A stretch of 64,000 nt of DNA from NCBI GenBank assembly GCA_918807975.1, contig OU964923.1, forward strand, positions 1,674,001 through 1,738,000, in the 5' to 3' direction. The notes under the pieces were generated by a model. That model did no database searches. It worked only from the letters and a program-made list of their open reading frames with translations, and was not told the DNA's origin. Origin of the DNA: Aplidium turbinatum. Its lineage: Eukaryota; Chordata; Ascidiacea; Aplousobranchia; Polyclinidae. This document shows positions 33,901 through 48,900 of this stretch, piece by piece (the first letter of the stretch is position 1; the number at the start of each line of letters is the position of its first letter). The translations under genes were made by a program, and so were the position numbers.

Positions 33901-36900
33901 AGCAATCTATCAATCAATATAATTATTCTCTATGGTTAGAACAGTGATACCATTACATATGCAAGCACTGTATAATGCTACATATTATTACTCCCAGGGT
34001 GGTATTATAACTGTGTGTGTATTGTTGCCTTTTTATTTGTGTGTACATCGCCACATTTTGTATAGCACTATAGAGCAATTCAACAGTTTTGTAAATTTTT
34101 TGACCACATCCGGCCCAAAAATGGAAAATTTTGCCTGCTGGCACGAAAGGCAATTATGAAAACGCAATGTGTAAACCAGGGGTCGGAAACCTTTTTCTAA
34201 CAGCGGGCCAAAGCCAAACTTTACATGGTCTTGGCGGGCAGTAGCCTATTAATACCAGCTTTGATAGATTCAGAGACATGATTTCAAGGCGTTGACGTAG
34301 CTTAATGCTTTCAGAATATCGGCTAGTAATATCCTTGACGGGAATCAGCTGAACAAAGTCTTAAACATAAAAATCTTTGTTTTCTGCACGCACATACAAC
34401 CACTTTTTGCTAGATGTTACGTTCTCCGATATCTCTTCTTTTCGTCGAGTTACGGTTCTTGTTGAAAGATTTAGGCCTATATCTGAAAAGCAGTTTTTTT
34501 TTCTCTGGATATATGTTTTCAATAGCATTCATCTTACACCTTTTCCGAAATTCTTCATCACTATACGATTTCTTGTCTTTTTCTATTGATTGTGCTACCT
34601 TGTAGCTATAGCAAAAGAATTTTCTGATTCATTGGTTTTCCTTTCCTTAGCAACAGAGAAACTTGCTGTTTTAAAGCTATTTTTCACATGTTTTGTATCA
34701 TAATGGCGCTTTATGTTGAGTTCTTTGTTCATACAAACAGAAACGCTGCAAATCAGAGACTTGGGCCTACTAAAACGATTAATGAAAAGTACTTGTTCTT
34801 CCATTCGATTGTACTTGTTGAAGTTCCATTCGATTAGTTTCCATTCTTCCATTCGATTAGTTGTAATAAACCACTGGGGCCTGGCCACATATTATTATAA
34901 TTTGTAAAGGAGCGGCGGGCCGGATGATTTTTATTGGCGGGCCGTAGTTTTTTGCCGACACCTGGTGTAAACGATTTTAAATATCAGGAATGCAACAATG
35001 TTATGGGGGGTCTGGGGAGCTTCGCCCCCCAAAAGTTGGGTTGCTTTTGACTGCTGCACCTCTGGGCCCACCTACTTTTAAAATGGTTCCTCCATCCCTG
35101 TCATTGGTGGTAAGAAATGCCTTTAACATGATTCAGTAGGACCAAATGATGACGATTAAAATTGCACTCACAAAAAACGCTACCTCACATCACTTTCAAC
35201 CTACGTTCCAATCTACATCAAAAAATAAATATCTCCTTCCATGGTCAGCTCACACTTGCTATCATGAGAGTGCCAGAACTAGACAACCTTGTTGTGTTGG
35301 TTGACTTCAATGCCAGAGTTTGGAGGGACCATCATATGTGGAAGGGTGTCATAGGCCATGATGGTATCGGGAAATGCAATGCAAACGGAGAACTTCTGCT
35401 GGGTCTTTGTGCTGAACAAAACCTAATTGTAGTAAGCTCTTTCCAAAAAACCTCACCGTCGTAAGACTACCTGAAAACATCCTCGCTTTACACAATGGCA
35501 CATTCTCGACTATGCCCTCATAACCACAAGAGATCAAAGAAACCAGGGAACGTTCTTGCTGGTAGTTGGGGCCAGTTGGGACTAATTACTGCTTCCAGTA
35601 AGATTCGTCGATAGACAAGGTGTACCTTGAAAAACAATTTTTCCCGATTGACTACAACAAACACGTATCACACCAAAAAAGATCATCGTACTTTGAATAT
35701 CATCTTATCTGCTCTAGTGCTGACGTTGTAAGCCATGGGTCAACGTTCGGCCTGAGCGCACGCATTCAAACACAGCTCTCTATGCCTGCGTCAATGGTTT
35801 CAAGCCTCTACAAGTATGCGAAACTGCCAGGAATAATCTTATCAACGGACTTTCTTTGTCATAAGATAAACATTCCTACAATTAATACATTAACAATCAA
35901 TTAACAATTTCTAAAACCAACCAATTGATAAAAGAAAGGTATGACAATGCCTAGTCCAATTCATCTTGTTCATGTGGGACATCCCTTTTCTTTGACAATA
36001 AAACATTTACCGGAGATGTAGTTGAAGTTTATTTATTGTTAGGTAGGGAAAGTAGTATAATTTGGACCACCTAATGAAAAATCTTAATATTTTTAAAAAG
36101 ATTCACAACGTTAGGATGCAAATAACTTTATTTGATGATTAGTTACAGGCTAGTTGGTTTGCAATAACAATTCCAATAAAAAAAACATAACACAAACAAA
36201 AAAAACTACATTATTATTATTTTTATATGGTGGTCCATATTATCAACCCAGTTTCTAAAATGGACCACCCTGTTTCATAATATGGACCACCATACGGTAA
36301 TATGGAACGTTGTCATGTGAAGGTAAATATATCAAGGAAGTCAAACTTCAAAGGCATGAAATATAAAACAAACACTCAATAAATAAAAATAGTCTGAAAC
36401 GTTCATGATAGTCATCTCAAACAAGTTTCAAATCATTGATCGTTGGCACAGTTGTCACAATTAGTAAAAATGAGCATTTGATATACCAGCACAACTTTTA
36501 TGGGCCCATTTCGTACTCTTGAAAAGATGATGTCAGGGGTACAAATTTCCAGTAGCACTTGCACAACAAAGTATGGTGCATGTTTCCCCACGTTCTTGAC
36601 TGGTGATGGCACCAACTTGATGTTTTCCTCTTTTAGAAAGAACTCTCGACATCTTCTGAACCACACTGATTCCAGACTCATCCATGTTATATATTCTGCT
36701 TGCAGAAATATTATTTTCTTCTACCACTGAACAAAGAAGTTGGAAATAAGCATCAATTTGGGGTTTGTTGAAACCAGCTGCTCTTTCTAGAGATGTTGCT
36801 TCAGGTAACCTAATCTAATAGAGATTTTTAGATGTCGCTTTAAAAAGCTCTGCAACCATGGTTTTCCAGCAAGTTTCTTTTCCTTATTGAACCTGGTATT

Positions 36901-39900
36901 AATGTTGTTTGCCTCAGCAATTTGAAAAGCCAATCTTCTGACATTTAATAAGGTTAATCACAGGTTAATCCATAAAATCGAGATTCCATCTGTAAGATAT
37001 GTTGAAAAAGCTGTTCTTCAATATCAAGAGGAAGATCCGCATGTCGACCTAGCTGCTTTTCACCGCCAACAGAAGTCAATTAGATCCTTGTAAATGTCTG
37101 TCCTTGTAAATGTCTTGTAAATCCTTGTAAATGTCTTGTAAATGTCTGGTTGTTTTTGGAACATTGAGAACTTTAGAAGCTTTCAGATTGTCTTTGATGG
37201 CCCTAACCATACTACCTTGTTGCCAATTTCCATGCTTAGACATGTTGTCAGAATTTAATCAAATCGTTTATGATATCAAAGTAATTATGCAAATTACTGG
37301 TAGTACCTTTTATCACTATAAGAAAGCAAGTTACAAATATGTTTTATGATGCAGTCCAGAAAGTTTAAAAAAAATGCATAAATCTCATGGAACTTCATTT
37401 CTATGCCTGTCTTCATTACTTAGAAACAAGTTTCTACCAATTGACAATAACTTGGACCACTGGTCCATATTACCAAACAGTTAGGTGGTTCATATATTAC
37501 AGTAATCTTATTTTGCTTGGTGTCATTTAGATTTAAACAGTGGACATTTCTTCAAGATTTTGGCAGATAGTCATTAGTAATGCCTCTCATGCAGATTATT
37601 TTTGTATAATCTTTTGTAACTGTAGCAATTTTTGAAAAATTCTCAATAGTTTAGACCAGCAAAATAACATCGCAGACCCCCAAAACACAAAACCTCTAGT
37701 AACAAAGAACCAGCTCAATCCTTTGAATCTAAAATAGTAAAAACTAGGTCAGTAAGAAATGTTAATTCAAGCTGTTCACAAACCATGAAATTATTTACTT
37801 CAGTCATTAAAAAAACAGCAGTGGTCCAAATTATCAGCCGGTCCACCTTATAGCACTTTCCCCTACCCTTTTAATAGTTTAGTGAATTTATTGATGTAAC
37901 AGTAGAACTCGGTTAATCCGGATTCGATTTGACCGGCGATTCCATCCGGATTAGGCGAAGCTCCGGATTAACCGATGACGGTTCTATCAATCCTGACTCA
38001 TTTGTACTTCCAGTTTCATCCGGATTAGGCGAAGATCCGGATTAACCGAATCCGGATTAACCGAGTTCTACTGTATTTGATTTATTTTGAGAGTTAAATT
38101 GTTTTCTATTTGTTCCATTGTTTCCTAGTTTTCCCTATTTGTTTCATCTCGCCTTCGACTTTGATAATATTTTCATTTTTCAGCTACTTTGCTCACTTTT
38201 ACACTCCTCTTTTCCTTGCTCCTGCTCCCAAGAAAGTGATGTTCATCATTGACAAGTCCGGATCCATGGGAATCGTAAAGATGAATCAAGTCAAGGAAGC
38301 CATGCAAACAATTTTAAAAAGCTTGGATGGAGTAGTAAGACATGATTAGCTTCTATTTCGGAAAACCGTTCGGTAGATTACATAATCCATTTGTTACAAT
38401 TTGTTGCAATGGCTTCTTAAGCGTTCAAGTTGATCCAAACTTAACAAAGAAAAATGAAAAAAAGTTGCGTGTGAGACATTTGAACTTGATAAAAACAAGT
38501 ACGAAAATAAAAGCATTGTAAGTTGTCTTCACAGCCTCAGCCAATACTTTACTGACATCTTGAGTGCAAACTACCGTCTCTTTTTAAGATCGAAACAATC
38601 AACGATCAACCATTGGACTCATTTAGAACGTTTCGTGTTTAAAATGCAGTAACAATGATGATTATTACGTGCGCGATAATGCTTTTTGTAGTATTACCTC
38701 CCTGTGTGTTCATCCGTAGAGCACGTGACCTACAGTTCGCGTATATATACGGCTGTCGCCATCAGCAGCCATTTTACTTACTAGTACCTGAGTTATTAAA
38801 AAGAGCTAAACTCTACACTTTTAATTATTACGATATTGATAAATGAAATGATAACGAGAACAGTTTCGATGTAATTTTATCATTTCACCGTTTATCCTGC
38901 TTAGTTTTGTTTATTGTTTTAGGATTTTTTTGATGTCATATTCTTTGACCACGCAACCAGCAGAGGAACATTGAGGAGAGCCACTGCACAAAACGTCAAA
39001 ACAGCCTTAAAATACGTGTCATCGGTACGCTCTGGGGGTGGTACGTTAATTATTCCTGCCTTCTTAGCTAGTTTTGGAACATTTAATCGTCATTTTGCTG
39101 AAGTTGGAATCCCAAACACAAAGAACTTCACAGGTAAAATATATTACATTCTCATATTGAATTGCTGATTTCCTTTTCAACATTCAATAACACTGGGAGG
39201 GAAAAACCTTGGTATTTCAAATTTATGATGTTCGTATGTGAGAAACTTGAAATAACAGTTCAATTAAGAGAATATTAACAGATCCGCATTGCAAAGTTGC
39301 ACATAAAAGCAAACATTTCATTTTGCAGCTCACTCAACATAATTACTAGTCAATCTAAGCACTTTACATAATGCAGAAATGTTGTGAAAACTGATAACAA
39401 TTTCTTTTTCGAAAGCAGTTTGATGATTTTCATCCAATATTGTCTCCACATAATAGCTTGTTGATTGCAGTGGGTTCTTTTTCGTGGGGGAGAAGAGGTG
39501 TATCATTTTGAACATGTATTAACAGACAACAGTGTCAGCATTGAAGTATTTATGACCACTAAGCACAGAACTTATTTTCACTATTTTCTTGTTGTCATTG
39601 TTGAATTTTCTCTGACCTACATTTTGGACTTGAAATTATTTGGCAAAAATAACCAAAATGTCGCGTTGAAAAGACATAAAATTTACGCTGAAAGTGTTTC
39701 ATAGTAATAGATTTTATGGTGTATTAGCAAGGTTGGATTAATGTAGACCTACATCGTGTTTTCTTAAAATTGTTCCCCTTAAGGTTATTTGCTGGGTCAG
39801 CCCTCGGTGTGCACTAAGAATTAATTTGTATGTAAGTATTCCCTTAGATTTCTGCGAAATGCTGAACCTCAGCTCTGTGCCTCTGTTATTTTATATATCA

Positions 39901-42900
39901 TTATCTCCTTGCTAACAAAGGGATGTCGCTAACATCTTGATATTTCTAGACTACTATTAATTTGTGTTGGGTCAAGTTAATTATGATTTAAATTATATTT
40001 ATTATTTTATCATGTAAGCCAGTGGTTCCCAACCTTTTTTATCCGGTGGACACTTTTAGTCGATATTTAAATCTAAATTCCCCCCCCCCCTATAAATTTA
40101 GTTTGTTAAAATATCGTATACATTAATATTTTAATCTAAGTTTTGGAAGATAAACTAAACTTTCGCTAGTAATAAGCTTTTTAGCCTGTAGGCCTAATAT
40201 TCCTTTTCATACTAAAATAATTTAATTAATGAAGAGCGTTGTTGGAACGTATTTTATTCAAAGAATACACTCAAAAGATAAGAGTCAATGCATTTAACAG
40301 TCTGTGCGAAGCTTGTGATTCCTTTGTTTCTTTTGTTTCTACCTCTTGGGGATAGGGTTAGAAAGTTAGTTTGAGTTAGTTTTAAGTTAGTTTTGAGTTG
40401 TAAAAATTCATCCTGCAATTTATCGGGAAGTTTTTCCATCAACAACTTGAATGAATTTCGTATTAAATCAAGCTCATCGTCATAAACTTCACGAAAACAC
40501 AATAAAATATTAAATGAATTCTAGTTCTAATGCTGTGAGATGTTGCAAAATCAATTATTTTTTCAATTCTGGAAGAACTTGTTCTTTGCCGTCAACAAAC
40601 AGCACTGATGATAATTCTTTAAACATCGGAACATGTTCAATTGTTCATTCTAACATTTCTCTTTCAATTATTATCAAGCTTTTTGGTGAAAGCTTCCAAA
40701 GCATCTTTAAATGCTGAACGGTATTGACATCTGCTCCTGGAAGGGCCACCCAATCCAGGCTGGTCGAAGGGTAGAGGCCAGACAAAACGTAGTCCCCCCG
40801 CGACCAGAACAGCAGAGCCTTCTAGTACCTTAAGACAATCTCTAAATGACGATGACATAAATCAATCACTCTCCTCCAACCTGCCTTGAGCCAGCATGGA
40901 AGCAGTACAGCTTGTAAATTCACATGGTATCAATATGTCAATGGCTCATAGATGCAGATGACCCATGTTGATGCGCGATTGGATATAGACCATATATTGG
41001 TGTTTTTCCCTTGCATTTTCAGATTTATTTTATTCAATGGACCAAACAAATCAACCAAATAAGCAAGGAATCTAATCCATCTGTCATCATTCAGCATGCA
41101 CCAATGGGGAATGGTCTCTTCCTCTTCTTGTGAATGTGGTGCCAAGAGGAACAGACCACAGACCACATCATCAATGACTGTTCCATCTTCAAGCTACCTA
41201 ACGGAGTGGAAGGTCTGCGTGTCATGGATGATGAAACCAAAAACTGGCTGCTCTCTAGTAGCCTTCCAGTGTAGTCCGGGAACATCGTGAATCTGGGGTG
41301 GTAAAAGGATAGACCTTCGGCCCCAGAGGCTCACACGACGACGAAGATCATTCAGCAATGCAACAAATTCCAATTTTATTTAAAAGTCAAAAATTAATTT
41401 AAGCTCGTCCCTGAGCTCAAGCACTCGCTGGTTATCTTTTCTCTTGAAAGCCATCTAGTATTTGCATGAAATCGAAGTAGGCCTACGTGATCGTCTGCAT
41501 CCATGTCAGTGTACAGTTGCTTAAATAATCAGAATTTAATCCCATAATAATTTCTTCTTTAACGCCCTAGTCTAAGCCATCTTAATAGGCTTAAAAGGGT
41601 TTACAATCCTAAAGCCAAATTCTTTTCTGAAAATTGCAAAATCCCCCCTAGTGAGGAATTCCCCCCTCCTCCCGGTTGGAACCACTTGGTGTAAGCTAAA
41701 TATCCCACAGAAACTTATTTAATTTCCGAAACATTTTAAGGTATAACGCGCCTTTTAAAATATCAACTAAACTGTCCATAAATAAACGCCATTCTGAAGA
41801 CTTATTATCGCCACCTTTCGTATGAGAGACAGTTTTCAAAGCTCAGGGCAAGTCGTGGAAATCCAGGTGAGTGTAGTCCAGTGCTGTTATGCTATGTTTG
41901 GCGGATGGGTTTCTTATGGTCGGATAGTTTTTGCCAAGCACTACCGATGTACGACTCCTAGATCAGAAGGGGCGAAGTTCTAACCTTATGTCTTCTAGAG
42001 TGCACTGCCTGTTAACACCATACAACATAAACTTTGTATAAGTTAATATAATTTAAACTAGGGTAGACCAACTCAATAATAATAATAACATTAGAATCAA
42101 TGTTTCGAGTCAATCTTGAGGTTTAACCTTGAATTAATGTTCTGAATGTCATTCCTTTCTTTGATGACTGCCTTTTGATTGGGTGGTTTTCCTTTACGTC
42201 GTGCCGCCGAGTCGCCGTTGTCAAAAGTGTACTGCTTAAATTCTTCCGCAAGCCACGTTCTAGCCTTGGCGGCCTTTAGGAGACCAACACTCTTCAGACG
42301 CAGGCAGTATTGTAAAAGGGCACTCCACGCATGCATTCCATTTGGTGCTTTGTAAATTGGAACTGTCAAGAACGACATGGTCAGCAGTTTGTTCTTCCGC
42401 GCCGCATTCGCAGGCCAATGAGGAAACCAGACCCCACCTGTACAATAAGGTGTACATATTGGAATAGAAGCAGCCGATTCCTGCTCGGATTCTATTGAGC
42501 TTGACCCAAGTCGGCCGGGGCAGGCCAATACCGGAGAAGCACGGCATCGGGTGAGGTATAAGATCATAGAGTTTAGTGTCGGTGGCACACCATGATACAT
42601 GCCAAGTGTCTTCCATGTAATGCGCTGGGATGGTGATATGATCACTGAATAGTTGCATCAGTTCAAGGGCCGCTTACATTGCAATATGCGCAAATGGGAT
42701 TTGGCTTCCTCATTAGCATGCGAATGCGGTGTGGAGGAACAAACTACTGACCATGTTGTTCTTGAATGTCTCATTTACAAATAATGAAATGCATGGCATA
42801 GCAGCACTGGACGAAGTTACAGTAACCTAGATTTCCATCACCTGCCCTGAAATCTGAACAATCTTGTTTCACATGATGGAAGAAGTTCAAAGGTAGCTGG

Positions 42901-45900
42901 TACAAAATAGTGCCATGATTTCATCGGTAAAGAGATTCTTGAGGTAGGGTGTAGAGTTTTGCTTGAAGCAATAGGACCTTTAGCTAAGACTTACATTTTC
43001 AACCTTCCAGTAGTGACTTACAGCAACGGAACAAAATCAGGCTAGTGACAACAAGAGACAGATCAGGGTATCTTTAACAGGTAAAAGGGTAAGCCCTTGA
43101 CCACAGAATGAAGTCTTTGTCTGGGGCGTAATCTTTTTTCTATATTTACATAAAAACACAAGATTTTATTTGAGTATTGCTATTGCAAAAAGTTTTATTG
43201 AACGCCTTTTGTTTAAAAGCGTAATTTTCCGATGTTTGGCATCTGAAACAATAAGGACACGGAGGCAGCTGACTCGATGACTGATATAATCTTTCGCTGC
43301 TTCCTGTCTGTTGTGGAGATCAGTTTGTTATGGTGCCAGTTTTTTGTTTGTTTATACTTCTACCGTAGGCCTACTATTCTCACAACAGACGAAGTGAAAG
43401 TTTTTATCTTTCTCTCTTTTTTTATGTATTTAAATCAATCTTGAAAACTGTTCAAATGGATACAAAATTTTAAAATTAAACATTATTTTTAAAACTAACT
43501 AGAAATGTACCAAGATCGTGATGCCGAAGATGACAGGACGGTCGTAACTGAAGATGATTACGTAAACCTCATTGTCTTCTTAACTGATGGCCAGTAAGTG
43601 ATTGGACGTGTAGTACTGTAGACCAGAGGTCACCAAAATGTTTTGATAAAACGTCAGGAGGCTGTAAAAACGATGATCATGGCCGGAAAATAATTTTTTC
43701 AATGCTGTAACTAGTGGTGGTAATTCAACAGAGTGGGTGTAATAAATTGGGTGGACGTATTTGCTGAAAAACAAAATGGCAAAGAAAAATAAACTGGCTG
43801 CCTCACTCTCAAGAAGTCAATGTTAAGGCAAAATTATACGAGCATGCTACTCATAACCTGGTTCGACTCCGGCTTAAGCTGGTTGTTGAAAACATCGCTC
43901 ACCTCTACCTAGTCTTAGGGTGTAATAAATTGGGTGGAGGTAGTTGCTGAAGGAAAGGCGACCGAGAGAAAGGAACTGGCCACCCTACTCTCCTTAGTGC
44001 CGAAGGCTTAGTGCAATGAAAACCTTATCTTTTTATATCCGACAGTTGAAATCAAACATGAGATCACTACCTTTCACTTCCAATACGTTTGTTAATATAT
44101 TTTTTGGAAATTTTCTTTCTTGGCTGGCAGGGGGGAGAGTCCTTCAGAAGTTTTAAGACAAATTAAAAGAAACAACATCCACAAGATCGCGATCCACACA
44201 ATCGCGTTCGGACAAGACGCGGCTCGAGATCTCCTCCAAGCCATCGCTGCCCAGCACGATGGGACCTATAGGATGGTGTTTGATGGCTTGACCGCCACTG
44301 CGCAGGTCAGTATTGTTGGATCATAATTTGCCAATTTTCCATATTGGTTCTGTTGATGGAATAATAATCTCATTGAAATTTTTGTAAAGACAAAAAACAA
44401 AACAAAAAAATATAAATTTATAAGAAAAACATTCAGTTTGGATTAATCATGGATTCATTTAATCTAATTTTGGGCAAAAAAAGCCTTGGAGAGATTATTT
44501 CCCGCTGTCTCACATACTTGTGGAGACTTTGAACCACTGACACAGGCCTAGTCAACCAAATCGGAAAAGTGGAGTTTTTCATTGTTGTTGTATTGTTACC
44601 TGTGACCCTGTGCGCAAACGGTCTTGTTCTCTTTCCTTTCTTTGGTCTAGGTTTATAACTCCATGCAAATAATAAGAAACAATTGTGCACGTCTTCGTTT
44701 TATTTCTCCATTTTTCTCAACTCTGGTGATAAGCAAAAGAAACGACCGTTCTATAACTAAACCAAACTAAAACTGCTGCATTTTTCTTCACGTAGTCAAA
44801 ATAATGAATCGTGTGACTTACAAAAAATGTGAGATCATCTGAAGGCAAGCGCGAGACTAATTTAGTTTCTCGCGCGAGCTTGCGATGATCGAAGCCAAAC
44901 GTCACACCAGCCCACCCCCCCTCCCTCCAAATGAACCATGTGAGTATCCAAACAAAAATGGTGAATCGACAAAAGATAACTGGTGAACACAATAATGCAA
45001 CAAATAAGAAAGCGACATTAACATAACTGAGGATCACCGATGTTCAAACTTGGAGTTGTACAAGGTATAACATGACTCCGTAAGATTTCTGTTAAGAAGC
45101 CTCTGAAATTCATCGGACAGCATTTCGTTACAGAATTTACCAACTTAGCTCATAGTATCAGCTCTCGCACGTGTCTACGGGTCCCTCGGATGTTTTCATT
45201 TGTCAGCGCAGATCTCATCGGCCACAAATCCATTCTTTCTGGATGTGCCACAGCGATCTGGAATTATAAATCTGACTGGTGTGACGCCGCCAGGATTGCT
45301 ATTCAATCCTGCCAGTATATAAAGTGTAGAAAGGAAACCTGTGCGGGGTAGAGGAAAGCGTTTTAAATATCTATGAAGTATAATTAACAGTATTTACTTA
45401 TGTATGCTAACAACATCCCCCTGAATGATATGTAGAAGCGATACTAACGAATTTATTAACAAAACTGCACTCAAGATAAAAAATATATATCCGCTTGCAT
45501 CCGTAATTTTAGTTTGAGATTTGTCGTTTACCAACTACAGTACAATAAATATTTCAGTTTATATGTTCTCTTCTCCTTTGTAAGTGCTTCCTTCTTCTTT
45601 CTTCTTAAAACGAATTGGCTTGAAAATCGTCTCTTTTCTAGAACTTTCCTTTGAAATTGTTCGCCAATCTTCCTCTGCTTCGTTGAAGCATTTACAGTTG
45701 TTCAATATAGTTTCTATAACGTTAAAAGTGGTAATCACGTCGGGGTCACTAATGTGCGCAAACGGTCTTGTTCTCTTTCCTTTCTTTGGTCTAGGTTTAT
45801 AACTCCATGCAAATAGCAAGAAACAATTGTGCACGTCTTCGTTTTATTTCTCCATTTTTTTCAACTCTGGTGATAAGCAAAAGAAACGACCGTTCTGTAA

Positions 45901-48900
45901 CTAAACCAAACTAAAACTGCTGCATTTTTCTTCACGTAGTCAAAAAAAATGAATCGTGTGACTTACACAAAATGTGAGATCATCTGAAGACAAGCGCGAG
46001 ACTAATTTAATATCTCGCGCGAGCTTGCGATGATCGAAGCCCTTGTCACAACCCATTAGATGCTGCTAAATAAAGAGCTGTTCTGGAAATGTTTTGTTCA
46101 AGCGCACACCGCGAGAATCGAACCAGATTTGCCAATTCTTTGTTGGCAAAGGCCGAGCGCCTGTCCAACTAAGCTATCGGGTGGAATCTAATTCCAATAA
46201 GTAACTCGTTATGTTCATTAAGATCAATCAATCAATCATTTTATTTTTCGTCATTAACGCGTTCGGGACGAAAAAGATACTAACTACAAAAATCGATATA
46301 AACCTACCAGCACGTTAACGAACGGGAAAAGGTGGCAAAACCTTGAAAGGTTTAAAACGTGCCTGAATGAAAAATTATGTAGTAGGCTATATATCAGTAG
46401 TTAGCACGGCCACAAAACCCAAAAAAAAAAAAATAGCAAAAAATAAAACAAAAACAGAGAGAAGCACACATGTAGTAATGAATGACAGCCTAATGAAAAG
46501 TCGTCATTCATTCGGTTGCATACATTGCGTTGATGGAGATTCATCAACGACATTTAATAAGAAAACTTTAATTATCACATTTAGATCGAAGATTTCTTTC
46601 AAGAGATTGCTGCACCTGCTTTAAGAAACATCTCAATACAGTACCCAGTCAACCGTGTCGCTGACGTCACCAAAAGCAAGTTTCAGGTGATACGTTCGAA
46701 GTCTGAGATAGTTTGGGCGGGAAGAATAAAGGAAGAGGAAGAACTATTGGCTGTTGGGTTGGATGAAAATTTCAACAGAGGAGAAGATGTGATGATAAAT
46801 GCTCACGTGAGTTTGGTAGTGAATCGTGGTAATGGATGAATTGGCAGTGGATCGCGGTGGTGGATGGATTGATGATGCATCGTGAGGTATATTGTCGTGG
46901 TGGTAATACAGGGATTGGTGTAATCGGTGGTGTCATCAGGGATTGGTGTAATCGGGTAATAGAAGGATTGGTAGTGGATCATTGTAATGGAAGTTCTGGT
47001 AGTGGATCGTGGTAATGGAGGGATTGGTGGTGGATCGTAGGGTAGACTGTCGTTGTGGTAGTGCATTGATTGATGGTAAATCGGAGTGGTGGTCTCTGTT
47101 CTGAATAGATTGGTGGTGGATCGGGGTGGTGATTTTTGTTCTGAATAGATTGGTGGTGGTTCGGAGTGGTGGTCTCTGTTCTGAATAGATTGGTGGTGGA
47201 TCGGGGTGGTGGTCTCTGTTCTGAATAGATTGGTTGTGGATTGGAGTGGCGGTCTCTGTTCTGAATAGATTGGTGGTAGATCGGGGTGGCGGTCTCTGTT
47301 CTGAATAGATTGGTGGTGGATCGGAGTGGTGGTCTCTGTTCTAAATAGATTGGTTGTGGATCGGAGTGGTGGTCTCTGTTCTGAATAGATTGGTGGTGGA
47401 TCGGGGTGGTGATCTCTGTTCTGAATAGATTGATGGTTGATCGGGTGGTGGTCTCTGTTTTGAATAGATTGATGGTGGATCGGGTGGTGGTCTCTGTTCT
47501 GAATAGATTGATGGTGGATCTGGTGGTGGTCTCTGTTCTGAAAAGATTGGTGGTGGATTGGGTGATGGCAGGATTAGTGATGCATCGTGGAGTATATTGT
47601 CGTGGTGGTAGTGGTAGCGCATTGAATGATTGTAGATTGGGGTGGTGGTCTCTATTCTGAATAGATTGGTGGTGGATTGGGGTGGTGGTGGTGGTCTCTG
47701 TTCTGAATAGATTGGTGGTGTATTGTCATGGTGGTTCATAAGTGGTAGATTAATTTGTTTACTTTTTTTCAGCTTTCTGGTTTTTACCTCGACGAAGCTT
47801 TAGAATTTGATATCCCGATTGACCCTAACCAAGCAACGTCACGTATCTTGACGTCACAATATCAGGTGACGTCATTGCACTTAACACTGAAATAATCGCA
47901 TCACGTTGAACACTGTTCGATAGATTGCTTTTTACATGGGAAACTAAGCGCTTTAAAAATGTATTAAATTTGAGGGTGTCTATAGGAAATATTTATCTTC
48001 GGAGTGAGAAAGCCTTTTCCGGGCCATCAACTTGTTGGTTTTATATCAGTACTGGCTTTGTTTTTGCAAAGTACCGATTTTGTATATTGCTTTCTGTTGT
48101 GAGTTCAAAAAGACCAACAAAAGATAAGATATTAGGTGATCAAGATGTTCTATCTAAGAAAAATTGTCTTCAAAAATTATCTTTCATGTTTTAATTCGGA
48201 CTATTTAATATATTTACGAAATCAAGCTTAATATTTTTGCTGATTTGTACACTAAAAAGCATTTTCTTCATTCTTAGATAGCCAACTTTACTGAGAGACT
48301 TTGGGCTTTCCTACAAATCAAAGACCTTTTGAAAGAACTTGTACTTGCGAAAGGAAATCCAAACGCTTCGGCGTTGATAGAAGAAAAGGCGCTCAACTTG
48401 TCGTTGCAGTAAGAAGTTTGTATTTATGTTTCTAATTTCATGTTTATGTATAGTAAAGATTACTGTATATGAAATACAATGTTATGTTTTTGAGCCAAAT
48501 GTTCCAATCCTTGGCCAAACCCCCAAACAGATATTCCATCCTTAATCCAAACTCGATTAAGCATGGAAAATTAGCTTTAGCACAGAGGATGAAAATAGTT
48601 TCATTTTGGAAACCTTTGCTGAGCCTTGAATTGGGTTTTTTATGTTTCATGGTCCATGATATTTCTTTTCATAAAAACAATGATTTTTGATGTTAAAGTA
48701 AGAGCAAGTTTGTATTGTTTGGTTTGTAGAGGGCACGTTTTTCCGTTTTGATAAAAAAAATTTTGTTCTCCCGAGAAGGTTCAAGAGTGTTCGAATGTCT
48801 TCTGTTTGTATTTTAAACAATAAAAATACTAAGGCCACGTTTTATCTTTCGCTTAAAAATATACCTACCCCTTGTAAAAATAAAACGAAATACCCTACCG

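Noticed and set aside
47341-47739. 132-residue Pro-rich minus-strand protein
   Set aside because: Shadow of the GT-rich minisatellite; no splice or start context.
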